DNA of 46,231 nucleotides from an uncultured Collinsella sp. (GTDB lineage Bacteria; Actinomycetota; Coriobacteriia; Coriobacteriales; Coriobacteriaceae), in assembly GCA_934654775.1 (NCBI GenBank), contig CAKUGR010000016.1, positions 1-46,231 of the forward strand. The letters are read 5' to 3'. A model generated the notes under the pieces. It saw only the letters and a list, made by a program, of their open reading frames with translations. It had not been told where the DNA came from and ran no database searches. Both the position numbers and the translations under genes were made by a program. Below, piece by piece: positions 9,084 through 16,915 of the stretch. Position 1 is the first letter of the stretch; the number at the start of each line of letters is the position of its first letter.

Positions 9084-10532
9084 TTAGCGGCGCTCGAGGA
9101 CCGCGACGGTCTCGGTGTGGTCGGTGTGAGGGAACATGTCGACCGGCGTGATCTTGAGCAGACGATAGCCTCTGTCGAGGAGCTGGTGCAGGTCGCGCTC
9201 TTGGGTTACGGGGTTGCAGCTGATATAGGTGATGCGGCGCGGCTTAAGTGCGCAGGCAGCTTCGAGGAACTCGGGGGTGGAGCCGGCGCGTGGCGGGTCG
9301 ATGGAGAGAACGTCAACGCGCTCGTTGTTATCGGCGGCGTCCAGGATGTAATCGGTGGCGTCGTCGGCCATAAACCAAGCGCTGCGGGTGAGGCCGTTGA
9401 GCTCGGCATTGCGGCGCGCATCGGCAATGCCTGCCGTGTTGCGCTCCACGCCGAGCAGCATAATGCCGATACCCTTGTTCTGGGCATCTTTAGCTGCGCA
9501 CAGACCGATGGTGCCGCTGCCGCAGTAAGCGTCCATGAGTACGTCGCCCTGCTGCAAATTCATGCCGTCAATCGCGAGCTGATAGAGCAGCTCGGTCTGC
9601 TGCGGATTGGTCTGATAGAACGCGGTAGGGGAGATATCGAATTCGCAACCGAGCAGCTGGTCGCGCATGCACTCGGCGCCATAGACGATACGAGTCTCCT
9701 CACCCAAGATGGCGTTACCGGGACGGCCATTGATATTTTGGGCGACGGTGACGATATGCGGATCGAGCGCCGCGACGGCCTCAAAGAACTCCTGCGCATG
9801 CGGTAAGTCACGCTGGGCGGTCACAAGGGTGACCATGATCTGGTCGGTGCGCCAGCCACAGCGAACGACGGCATAGCGAAGCAAACCAAGATGTTTGTCC
9901 TCATTAAAGGCGGGAATATGCAGCCGCTCAGCTTCGCGTGCGATGCCGTTGAGAATCTGACGAGCGCCCGGCGCCTCGACAGGACATTCGGGTACGGCAA
10001 CGATCTTGTGCGTGCCACGCTCAAAGAAACCGCAGCGGACAGCGCCCTCTTTGCCGGGAGAAAACGGAGTGGCAGCCTTATGACGAAAACCACGCGGCGC
10101 AGGATACTTGCCCGGGTCGCCCAGGGTAACACCCATACCGCGAATGGGATCAACGGCAACACCCTCGCGCTCACAGAGCTCAGCAAACAGCTCCTCCATA
10201 GCAGCCTGCTTGGCCGCCAACTGCTTCTTATAAGGACGATTGAGCGCCGTGCACCCACCACAAGCCCGCATGATGGAACAAGGCGACTTGGGGTCCACAG
10301 CCTTACGCGCAGACGAAACCGGATCTTTATGCGAGCGCCTGGAGCGAGTCTGAAATGCCTTGTCCTCGCTCCGACGAGAACTGGGGCGCTTGGCCTTAGC
10401 CTTGCCCTTGGCCGACTTATCCTTCGCATCCTGAGACGACTTGGATTTTTTAGAAGATTTTTTCTTCTCCGACCCCTCAGCCGCCTCGATCAAAGCACGA
10501 CGAGCCTTACGCTCCGCACGAGATTCTGCCAT
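9084..10532 (-). CDS. rlmD: 23S rRNA (uracil-5-)-methyltransferase, RlmD/RumA family
   Basis: SAM-dependent enzyme that makes 5-methyluridine in 23S rRNA (or tRNA, as its TrmA cousins do). Cysteines at 85, 91 and 94 (CSIMRACGGC) keep the C-x5-C-x2-C spacing of the 4Fe-4S cluster, with the fourth in VPECPVE. The SAM motif MDAYCGSGTIGL and the catalytic ISCNPVTQERDL are present. Unusually, the first ~80 residues are a Lys/Ser/Arg-rich, low-complexity tail where E. coli RlmD has a TRAM domain. That tail may hold RNA non-specifically. I start at 10532 (MAESRAER); the upstream in-frame ATG would add a dozen hydrophobic residues without family support. Length 482. Confidence 0.88.
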   Translation of the reverse strand: MAESRAERKARRALIEAAEGSEKKKSSKKSKSSQDAKDKSAKGKAKAKRPSSRRSEDKAFQTRSRRSHKDPVSSARKAVDPKSPCSIMRACGGCTALNRPYKKQLAAKQAAMEELFAELCEREGVAVDPIRGMGVTLGDPGKYPAPRGFRHKAATPFSPGKEGAVRCGFFERGTHKIVAVPECPVEAPGARQILNGIAREAERLHIPAFNEDKHLGLLRYAVVRCGWRTDQIMVTLVTAQRDLPHAQEFFEAVAALDPHIVTVAQNINGRPGNAILGEETRIVYGAECMRDQLLGCEFDISPTAFYQTNPQQTELLYQLAIDGMNLQQGDVLMDAYCGSGTIGLCAAKDAQNKGIGIMLLGVERNTAGIADARRNAELNGLTRSAWFMADDATDYILDAADNNERVDVLSIDPPRAGSTPEFLEAACALKPRRITYISCNPVTQERDLHQLLDRGYRLLKITPVDMFPHTDHTETVAVLERR

Positions 10533-10636
10533 CAATAACCCCACTAATGTATGAATTAAAAGCCACAAGCATTGTACCGTGCATCTAAAGTGCTCGTTTG
10601 GAGGGGGAGCTATTTCAGACCCCGAGCACGTTGTCT

Positions 10637-10775
10637 CCCGGAATGCCGGCGGCCGTCGCGGTATTTAATTTGTCGCGAGTTCCGCACGAACAGGAGAGCA
10701 CTTAATGTGCTCTCCGTCGTGAGCAGGACTGTAGAGCAGCAAATTAAATACCGCGACGGCCGCCGGCATTCCGGG
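10637..10775. repeat. 139-bp nested palindrome with 36-bp perfect arms
   Basis: Arms at 10637-10672 and 10740-10775 are exact reverse complements over 36 bases. Each arm is half very G/C-rich (near CCGGCGGCCGTCGCGG) and half A/T-rich (TATTTAATTTG). Inside sits a second hairpin with 9-base arms GGAGAGCAC and GTGCTCTCC, plus CACGA/TCGTG. No target duplication or coding sequence is evident. It may be a MITE-like element, a cruciform or a structured RNA. Confidence 0.75.
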
Positions 10776-10800
10776 CGCGCCAACCTTGTGCTCCATCACG

Positions 10801-10852
10801 CTAAAGTGTATGATTCTGAACGTTACATGACTCACTTTACTTAACTAAAGTG
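10801..10852. promoter_or_regulatory. Operator-like repeat upstream of the amino-acid importer
   Basis: CACTTTA-cttaac-TAAAGTG (10833-10852) is a perfect inverted repeat, and a third copy CTAAAGTG is at 10801-10808. It ends 18 bases before the substrate-binding protein start, where a repressor could block transcription. No regulator gene is adjacent. Confidence 0.4.
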
Positions 10853-10870
10853 CCATCAAGGGGGAATACC

Positions 10871-11731
10871 ATGAATACCGATATGTCTCGTCGTCAGTTT
10901 GTTGGTCTAGCCGGCTCGCTCGCTACGGTGCTTGGCCTTGGTCTTGTCGGCTGCGGCGGTGGTGCCGGCAAGGGCTCCGCTGCTGGCTCTGCCGCGGCCA
11001 AGGATGTGAAGGGCGCTGCGGAGTCCAAGAAGCTCGTGGTGGGCTTTGATAAGTCCTATCCTCCGTACGGCTTTGTGGGCGACGATGGCGAGTACACCGG
11101 CTTTGATCTCGATCTGGCCAAGGCTGTTGCCGATAAGCAGGGCTGGGAGGTCAAATACGAGGCCATCGACTGGGACGCCAAGGATACGCTGCTTAACTCA
11201 GGCGCCATCAACTGCATCTGGAACGGCTTTACCATGGAGGGCCGTGAGGACGACTACACGTTCTCCGAGCCGTACATGCTCAACGAGCAGGTGCTCGTGG
11301 TCAAGAAGGGCGCGGGTATCAAGAGCTGGGACGATCTTGCCGGCAAGACCGTGATCACACAGACCGATTCTGCCGCACAGGACGTGCTCGAGGGCGACCA
11401 GAAGGATCTGGCGGCGACGTTTGCCACGCTCGATACCATCGGCGAGTACAACACGGCCTTTATGCAGCTCGAGAGCGGTGCGGTCGATGCCGTGGCGTGC
11501 GACCTTTCGATTGCCCAGTATCAGCTTGCCGCCAAGCCCGATGCCTATACGCAGCTTGATGAGCCGCTGTCCAGCGAGCACTACGCCGTTGGCTTTAAGA
11601 AGGACGACACCAAGTCGGCCGATGCTGTAACCGAGTCGCTCAAGGCACTCTACGAGGACGGTACAGTCAAGGACCTGTGCGATAAATACGCAGATTACGG
11701 TCTTTCCTTCGACAACTGGGTTCTCAAATAG
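10871..11731 (+). CDS. Amino-acid ABC transporter substrate-binding lipoprotein
   Basis: Captures a (probably polar) amino acid outside the membrane and passes it to the permease encoded next. The N-terminus has a twin-arginine-like SRRQFVG, a hydrophobic stretch and a lipobox LVGC with the lipidated Cys at 28, so it may be a Tat-exported lipoprotein. The mature part begins with a small Gly/Ala/Ser linker. It then shows the family-3 signature GFDKSYPPYGFVGDDGEYTG-FDLDLAKAV and SEPYMLNEQVLVV. Length 286 is typical. AAGGGGG before 10871 sets the start; the ATG at 10850 lacks a ribosome site. First gene of a three-gene operon. Substrate is not resolved. Confidence 0.9.
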   Translation: MNTDMSRRQFVGLAGSLATVLGLGLVGCGGGAGKGSAAGSAAAKDVKGAAESKKLVVGFDKSYPPYGFVGDDGEYTGFDLDLAKAVADKQGWEVKYEAIDWDAKDTLLNSGAINCIWNGFTMEGREDDYTFSEPYMLNEQVLVVKKGAGIKSWDDLAGKTVITQTDSAAQDVLEGDQKDLAATFATLDTIGEYNTAFMQLESGAVDAVACDLSIAQYQLAAKPDAYTQLDEPLSSEHYAVGFKKDDTKSADAVTESLKALYEDGTVKDLCDKYADYGLSFDNWVLK

Positions 11732-11834
11732 CGGCTTTCCCAGGCACCCGATTTTGCCGTTCAAACCGTCGCTTGCGTACATTTAGTACGCGGCGCTCCT
11801 CTTTCACGGCAAACCCGGGCACCTGGAAAACCCG
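11731..11834. repeat. Long-hairpin repeat, copy 1 (between binding-protein and permease genes)
   Basis: About 104 bases fold into a long imperfect hairpin. The outer arms run inward from 11731 and 11834 and pair over ~30 bases. The centre keeps the family pattern: TCAA, GTCGCTTGCGTAC, small loop, GTACGC, CTCCTCTTTC. It lies inside an operon, right after the stop of the binding-protein gene, as REP elements do in hisJ-hisQ and malE-malF. It may stabilise the upstream message. Confidence 0.7.
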
Positions 11835-11881
11835 CTTTAGCATTGGGTTTGCTGTTCCGTTACTGCGAAAGAGAGGGTAGG

Positions 11882-12535
11882 TTGTCTATCCAAGTCATGA
11901 TGCAGATGCTTGGCCAGGGATTCTTGGTCAGCTTGCAGCTGTTTGTGCTGACGTTGCTCGGGTCGATTCCGCTGGGAATCCCCGTGGCGTTTATGCGCAT
12001 GAGCAAGGTCGCGCCGCTGCGTTGGATTGCGCGCATCTATATTTCGGTGATGCGCGGCACGCCGCTTATGCTGCAGATGTTTGCGATCTACTTTGCCCCG
12101 TACTACGTGTTTGGCATCTCGCTCACGCCCGATTCCAAATGGACGGCGTGCGTCGTGGCATTCATCATCAACTACGCCGGCTACTTTGCCGAGATCTATC
12201 GCTCGGGCCTGCAGTCGATTCCGCGCGGTCAATATGAGGCCGCCGAGGTGCTGGGCTACTCGCGCATGCAGACGTTTCTGTATATCGTGATGCCGCAGGT
12301 CGCCAAGCGTATTCTGCCGGCGATGGGCAACGAGATCATCACGCTGGTCAAAGACACGTCGCTGGCGTTTGCCATTGGCGTGGGTGAGATGTTCTCGACC
12401 GCCAAGGCGCTGGTTGCCTCGCAGGTGAGCATGGTGCCGTTTGCGATTGCGGCGCTGATTTACTGGGTCTTTAACTTTGTGGTCGAGATGCTGCTGGGTG
12501 CCGCCGAAAAGAAGCTGGACTATTATCATGACTAA
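11882..12535 (+). CDS. Amino-acid ABC transporter permease
   Basis: Membrane channel subunit of the polar amino-acid importer (HisMQ/GlnP family). Several hydrophobic helices are visible. YFAEIYRSGLQSIPRGQYEAAEVLGYS is split across the EAA loop that contacts the ATPase (core EAAEVLG). The start is uncertain. A TTG at 11882 sits just after GAGAGGGTAG and gives 217 residues, normal for the family. ATG codons at 11897 and 11900 are alternatives, and the frame is open back to 11843. The end overlaps the ATPase start by eight bases (ATGACTAA), which indicates translational coupling. Confidence 0.88.
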   Translation: MSIQVMMQMLGQGFLVSLQLFVLTLLGSIPLGIPVAFMRMSKVAPLRWIARIYISVMRGTPLMLQMFAIYFAPYYVFGISLTPDSKWTACVVAFIINYAGYFAEIYRSGLQSIPRGQYEAAEVLGYSRMQTFLYIVMPQVAKRILPAMGNEIITLVKDTSLAFAIGVGEMFSTAKALVASQVSMVPFAIAALIYWVFNFVVEMLLGAAEKKLDYYHD

Positions 12536-13292
12536 CTCGGTGATGAAAATCGAAAGCGCGCGCAAGGCGTTTGGCGGCAATGAGGTGCTCAAGGATATCT
12601 CGCTTGAGGTCAAGCGCGGCGAGGTCGTGGCGATTATCGGGCCTTCGGGCGGCGGTAAGTCCACGCTGCTGCGCTGCGCCACGCTGCTCGAGGCGCTCGA
12701 CGGCGGCTCGCTTTCGTTTGGCGACCTTGCCGTCGCGACGGATGCGGGTTCGGGCGCGGTGTACGCAAAGTGCGATGTACCTAAACAGGCGCGCTCGCGT
12801 TTTGGTCTGGTGTTCCAGAACTACAATCTGTTCCCGCACTATACCGTGATGAAAAACATCACCGATGCGCCGATTCGCGTGCTTAAGCGTCCGCGCGAGC
12901 AGGCGGAAGCCCGCGCTCACGAACTGATTGCGCAAATGGGGCTGACGGGCAACGAGAACAAGGTGCCGTGTGAGCTTTCGGGCGGTCAGCAGCAGCGCGT
13001 GAGTATTGCCCGCGCCCTGGCGCTCGATCCGGAAATCTTATTCTTTGACGAGCCGACCTCGGCGCTCGACCCTGAGCTGACGGCCGAGGTGCTGCGTGTC
13101 ATTAAGGACCTGGCAGCGCAGAATATGACGATGGTAATTGTGACCCACGCGATGCAGTTTGCGCGCGATGTTGCCGACCGCGTGGTCTTTATGGACGGCG
13201 GTCGTATTGTCGAGGAAGGTCCCGCCGAGCAGGTCATCGACCATCCACGCGAGCAGCGTACGCGTGAGTTCTTGAGCCGTATCGAGGGATAG
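12528..13292 (+). CDS. Amino-acid ABC transporter ATP-binding protein
   Basis: Cytoplasmic ATPase that powers the importer (GlnQ/HisP family). Walker A GPSGGGKST is at residues 38-46. The signature LSGGQQQR, Walker B ILFFDEPTSALDPE and the switch histidine in VTHAMQFA are intact, so it should be active. The ATG at 12528 overlaps the permease stop; an alternative ATG is at 12543. 254 residues, usual length. Last gene of the operon, closed by a strong terminator. Confidence 0.93.
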   Translation: MTNSVMKIESARKAFGGNEVLKDISLEVKRGEVVAIIGPSGGGKSTLLRCATLLEALDGGSLSFGDLAVATDAGSGAVYAKCDVPKQARSRFGLVFQNYNLFPHYTVMKNITDAPIRVLKRPREQAEARAHELIAQMGLTGNENKVPCELSGGQQQRVSIARALALDPEILFFDEPTSALDPELTAEVLRVIKDLAAQNMTMVIVTHAMQFARDVADRVVFMDGGRIVEEGPAEQVIDHPREQRTREFLSRIEG

Positions 13293-13325
13293 GCTCAGGT
13301 ATTTACTCAACTATTAATTGAGGCG

Positions 13326-13365
13326 AAGCCGCCACAGGTCTTACGGTCTGTGGCGGCTTTTTGTT
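13326..13365 (+). terminator. Rho-independent terminator of the amino-acid importer operon
   Basis: Twelve-base perfect arms AAGCCGCCACAG and CTGTGGCGGCTT around a 10-base loop, followed by a T run. Confidence 0.9.
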
Positions 13366-13399
13366 TACATCGACGGGGTTCAATAATTGCCTCACAAGC

Positions 13400-13602
13400 T
13401 TGTCTCTTCCTCTCGCCGCCTGTATTCATACGTGTGCCGAAAGGTATGCATGGACAGCCGCCCGTGAGGGTAGGGTGGTGGCATAGGACATTTGGAGGGT
13501 GAGTCGGCTCGGCTGCCGACCATGCTGCTCCCGGGACGGCACCGACCGCGAACTCTCCCCGTTGGCGTCGCGCATCGCGCGCGGCCCTGCAAGGAGGTCA
13601 TC
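13400..13602 (+). promoter_or_regulatory. Promoter candidate and ~170-base leader of the EF-G-like gene
   Basis: TTGTCT (13400-13405) and TATTCA (13423-13428) are 17 bases apart. The ATG is about 175 bases further on, which leaves a long, G/C-rich untranslated leader. The leader contains a perfect hairpin GTCGGC-tcggct-GCCGAC (13503-13520) and a GCGC-rich one at about 13568-13583. The leader is open in frame with the gene, but no ribosome site supports an earlier start. I do not recognise a known riboswitch. Confidence 0.35.
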
Positions 13603-15678
13603 ATGGGTGCTCCCAAGACCGGTAACGTAAGGAACGTGGTGCTCGTAGGCCAAGGCGGGGTGGGCAAGACTTCACTCGCCGAGGCCATGCTCCACCTTTC
13701 CGGCAAGACCGCCCGCCTGGGCGGCCACGACGGCACCAAGCCCACGCTCGACTATGACCCCGAAGAGGTCAAGCGTGCATTTTCCATCTCGACGACCATT
13801 GCGCCGATCGACTGGAAGGGCGCGCGCATCAACGTGCTCGATGCCCCGTGCTACCCCGATTTTATCGGCGACGCCTTTGCCGCGATGAGCGTCTGCGAGA
13901 CGGCTCTGTTTGTGGTCGACGCCGAGGCTGGCCCGCAACCGACGACCGTCAAGCTTTGGTATGCGGCCGAGGACCTGCGTCTGGCGCGCGCGGTGTTCGT
14001 GAACCGCCTGTCGCGTCCCGAGGCCAGTTTTGCGACCACCATGGAGCTGCTGCAGGAGCGCTTTGGCACGCGTTTGGGCGCCGTAACCCTTCCCTGGGGC
14101 GAGGGCGAGGACTTTGACGGCATCATCGACCTGGTGCGCATGAAGGCGCGCCACTGCAACGGCGCCGAGGCTGTTGAGTCGGAGATTCCCGAGGAGTATC
14201 GTGCCCAGGCCGAGGAGGCCCACGACCATCTGTGCGAGCTGGTGGCCGAGGCTGACGACGAGCTGATGATGAAGTACCTGGAAGGCGAGGAGACGCTGAC
14301 GCAGGAGGAGCTCGAGGGCTTGTTGTCCAAGGCGATCGCCGAGCGCATCTTTGTGCCGGTCTTTGCGGGCGATTGCATTAAGGAGCAGGGCGTCAACTCG
14401 CTGATGGACGACATCGCCACGTACTTCCCGGCGCCGACGGACTACGGCGAGATGCCGCTCATCGATGGCGATTCGCTCAAGATCTCGAGCGATGACGACC
14501 GCCCGGTGGCGTTTGTGTTTAAGACGCTGGCCGACCCGCAGCAGGGTCGCATCAGCTTTATCAAGGTGCTGACGGGTACGCTTGAGCCGGGCCTTGAGCT
14601 CATCAACGCGCGCACGCGCAAGAGCGACCGTCTGGCTCACCTGTATGTGATGTGCGGCCGCGACATGACCGAGGTCGGTCACGCCTACGCCGGCGATATC
14701 ATCGTGGCGCCCAAACTGGCGGCCGAGACGGGCGATACGCTCTCCATTACCGGTAAGGTCGAGGCGGCGGCGTTCAAGTTCCCCAACTCGCAGTACCGCA
14801 TCGCCATTGAGGCCGAGAACCGCGGCGACGAGGAGAAGCTCTACACGTTTATCGAGAAGGCATGCAAGGCCGACCCGACCATGAGCATCGACCGCGACGA
14901 GGAGACTGGCCAGACCATCATCTCGGCAGTAGGCGAGGCGCAGGTTTCGGTGCTGCTCAACCGCCTGGAGGACCGCACCAAGGTCGCGGCCAAGAGCGTG
15001 CCGATCCGCATTCCGTATCGCGAGACCATTCGCCGCACGGCGAGCGCCCAGGGCCGTCACAAGAAGCAGACCGGTGGTGCCGGTCAGTATGGCGACTGCT
15101 GGCTGCGCGTGGAGCCGCTTATTGGGCCCGACGGCACGAGCGACGGCTATGAGTTTGTTGACGAGGTCGTGGGCGGACGCATTCCGCGCTCGCTCATTCC
15201 CGCTGTGGACAAGGGCGTCCAGGAGACCATGAAGGACGGCATTATCGCCGGCTATCCGCTCACGGGCATTCGCGTCGCGGTGTACGACGGTTCGTATCAC
15301 AGCGTCGACTCCAACGAGATGGCGTTCCGCGCGGCGGCTCGCATCGGCCTGCGCAAGGCGTGCGCCGATGCCGACCCGGTGGTGCTGGAGCCCATCGAAG
15401 AGATCACCGTAACCATTCCCGAGAGCTACGCCGGCGCCGTGATGGGCGACATCTCGGCCTCGCGCGGTCGCGTGACGGGCATGGAGACCGATGAACGCGG
15501 CGACACGGTGGTCATCGCCCAGGCTCCGCTCGCCGAGCTGACGGATTACTCGACGCGTCTGCGCTCCATCACGCGCGGCACGGGCGACTTTACCATGAAG
15601 CCGGCCGGCTATGAGCAAGTGCCTTATGACGTGCAGGCCAAGCTGGTCGAGCGCTATGAGGAGGGCCGCGCTAAGTAG
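13603..15678 (+). CDS. Elongation factor G-like protein (EF-G paralog) with divergent GTPase motifs
   Basis: Domain order is that of translation elongation factor G: a GTP-binding domain, then domains II-V, 691 residues in all. The ribosome-facing signature TGGAGQYGD near 490 and the C-terminal SRGRVTGME are conserved. The G motifs are not standard. The P-loop is GQGGVGKT (16-23) where EF-G has AHVDAGKT. The switch I RGITI is missing, G3 is DAPCYPDF (80-87) instead of DTPGHVDF, and the NKxD motif reads NRLS (134-137). It is therefore a paralog of the EF-G2/FusA2 kind, not the main EF-G. AAGGAGG precedes the ATG. It is monocistronic. Confidence 0.85.
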   Translation: MGAPKTGNVRNVVLVGQGGVGKTSLAEAMLHLSGKTARLGGHDGTKPTLDYDPEEVKRAFSISTTIAPIDWKGARINVLDAPCYPDFIGDAFAAMSVCETALFVVDAEAGPQPTTVKLWYAAEDLRLARAVFVNRLSRPEASFATTMELLQERFGTRLGAVTLPWGEGEDFDGIIDLVRMKARHCNGAEAVESEIPEEYRAQAEEAHDHLCELVAEADDELMMKYLEGEETLTQEELEGLLSKAIAERIFVPVFAGDCIKEQGVNSLMDDIATYFPAPTDYGEMPLIDGDSLKISSDDDRPVAFVFKTLADPQQGRISFIKVLTGTLEPGLELINARTRKSDRLAHLYVMCGRDMTEVGHAYAGDIIVAPKLAAETGDTLSITGKVEAAAFKFPNSQYRIAIEAENRGDEEKLYTFIEKACKADPTMSIDRDEETGQTIISAVGEAQVSVLLNRLEDRTKVAAKSVPIRIPYRETIRRTASAQGRHKKQTGGAGQYGDCWLRVEPLIGPDGTSDGYEFVDEVVGGRIPRSLIPAVDKGVQETMKDGIIAGYPLTGIRVAVYDGSYHSVDSNEMAFRAAARIGLRKACADADPVVLEPIEEITVTIPESYAGAVMGDISASRGRVTGMETDERGDTVVIAQAPLAELTDYSTRLRSITRGTGDFTMKPAGYEQVPYDVQAKLVERYEEGRAK

Positions 15679-15710
15679 CGTGTGATTTTGTCTGAACCAT
15701 AAGTGCTGAC

Positions 15711-15747
15711 AATAAGGCCGCCCTGGGTAACCGGGGCGGCCTTATTT
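15711..15747. terminator. Terminator between convergent EF-G-like and nuclease genes
   Basis: Thirteen-base arms AATAAGGCCGCCC and GGGCGGCCTTATT around a 10-base loop. The symmetrical A/T ends allow function in both directions. Confidence 0.8.
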
Positions 15748-15812
15748 GGTCCCTTGGGGATGGAGGAAAACGGATCATTTTTCTTTGGGATGATGGGGTG
15801 GCGTGGTCGACG

Positions 15813-16796
15813 CTAATCCCCCGAAGCCTGATTACGGCCGGTGGCATAATCGATCTGCACGTGCGGCTGCAGGTTATAGCAGTACACGTGGAAGCAGAGG
15901 CTCTTGCCATGGTCCTCGACCGATTGCGCCTCCAGACGAACGCCGCGACAGACGAGTTCCTCTTCGTTGTACATGGGCGTGACGCGGTAGAGCACGTGGT
16001 TGCCCGTGTCGCGAATATAGTCGAGGATCTGCTCCTCAAACGGCAACATGCCCGTCTCGTTGAGATAGCGCGTGCCGGTGAGGAGATTCTTGCGATTGGC
16101 GTTTTCGCCGCAGAGTGACCAGGCGATAAGGTGGCAGCGGTTGTAGAGGCTCTGGCCGGGGATGAAGTCATATCGCTGCTGATGCCAGCCGGCAGGATGG
16201 ATACGTGAGATGTCGCCGCGCTTACCTTGGCCGAGCGATTCGGGCCCAACGCAGGCGAGCGTCTTGCGGGTGCGACCCAGGCTATCGAGCTTGGAGAATT
16301 TCTTAAAGCAACCTTCTTCGGCGGCTCGTTCGTACTCGTCGAGCGTGAACGACGGCATACCCAGCGGGTGGGTGCTATCGGCGCGAAGGGCAACGTAGGG
16401 ATTGCCCGCGTAGTCGGGGATGCTGCTGAGGTATACGCCTCGGGCACGGTTGAGGTCAGGGTTTTCGACCTCGTCGATGGGGGTGACGGAGCTATCCGAG
16501 TCGGTGTCGCTGCCGGTGTCGGTTGTGGTGGCCTCGGAGCCATCGCCGGCGTTCGGGCTGCCTTCGGAGTCCGCGGAGCTTGCCGTCCCCGATTCGAGTC
16601 GGGCGACCAGATCGGCCTCGTCTTCGGTGCGGCTAGGGCTTTCATTTTGCTTCTCGGCCAGAGCCGCCGCTTGCTCGTCACTTTGCGGTGAGAGCAGCTT
16701 AGGCGCGCCGTCGAGCGATCCCGTAAACAGCGCATATCCCAGCACCACGGCGGTGCCGATGGAAAGTACTTGCTTGTAGGCGGACTTGCGCGACAT
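15813..16796 (-). CDS. Membrane-anchored or secreted DNA/RNA non-specific endonuclease
   Basis: Nuclease of the NucA/EndA-like superfamily (Endonuclea_NS_2 type). It would act outside the cell to degrade nucleic acids for nutrition, or in DNA uptake. A hydrophobic segment at about residues 8-27 is a signal or anchor. Residues 35-110 form a Ser/Asp/Glu/Thr-rich linker. The catalytic region contains NRCHLIAWSL, then NRKNLLTGTRYLNETGM, matching the His and Asn/Glu positions of the family fold. CAGGAG precedes the ATG. 327 residues. No competence genes are nearby, so the role is open. Confidence 0.82.
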   Translation of the reverse strand: MSRKSAYKQVLSIGTAVVLGYALFTGSLDGAPKLLSPQSDEQAAALAEKQNESPSRTEDEADLVARLESGTASSADSEGSPNAGDGSEATTTDTGSDTDSDSSVTPIDEVENPDLNRARGVYLSSIPDYAGNPYVALRADSTHPLGMPSFTLDEYERAAEEGCFKKFSKLDSLGRTRKTLACVGPESLGQGKRGDISRIHPAGWHQQRYDFIPGQSLYNRCHLIAWSLCGENANRKNLLTGTRYLNETGMLPFEEQILDYIRDTGNHVLYRVTPMYNEEELVCRGVRLEAQSVEDHGKSLCFHVYCYNLQPHVQIDYATGRNQASGD

Positions 16797-16915
16797 TGCG
16801 GCTCCTGGATGGTCGGTTGGGAATCTACCAGTCTAGCAGGTGCCATCGCAGGTCATTCGATCGAACAAATACTTAAGATTTGGGACAAACACTCCTGATT
16901 ACTTTGTCCCGCGGC

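Larger units (their letters stand above)
10533..10870. other. 338-base intergenic region with a giant palindrome and an operator-like repeat
   Basis: This gap separates the minus-strand rRNA methyltransferase from the amino-acid importer. It holds no credible gene. Its middle is a 139-base nested palindrome (10637-10775, listed separately). Its right end carries repeated CTAAAGTG/CACTTTA motifs just before the importer. Confidence 0.6.

Noticed and set aside
13672..15618. Minus-strand frame of 648 codons opposite the EF-G-like gene
   Set aside because: Shadow frame with no start signal and no family motif.
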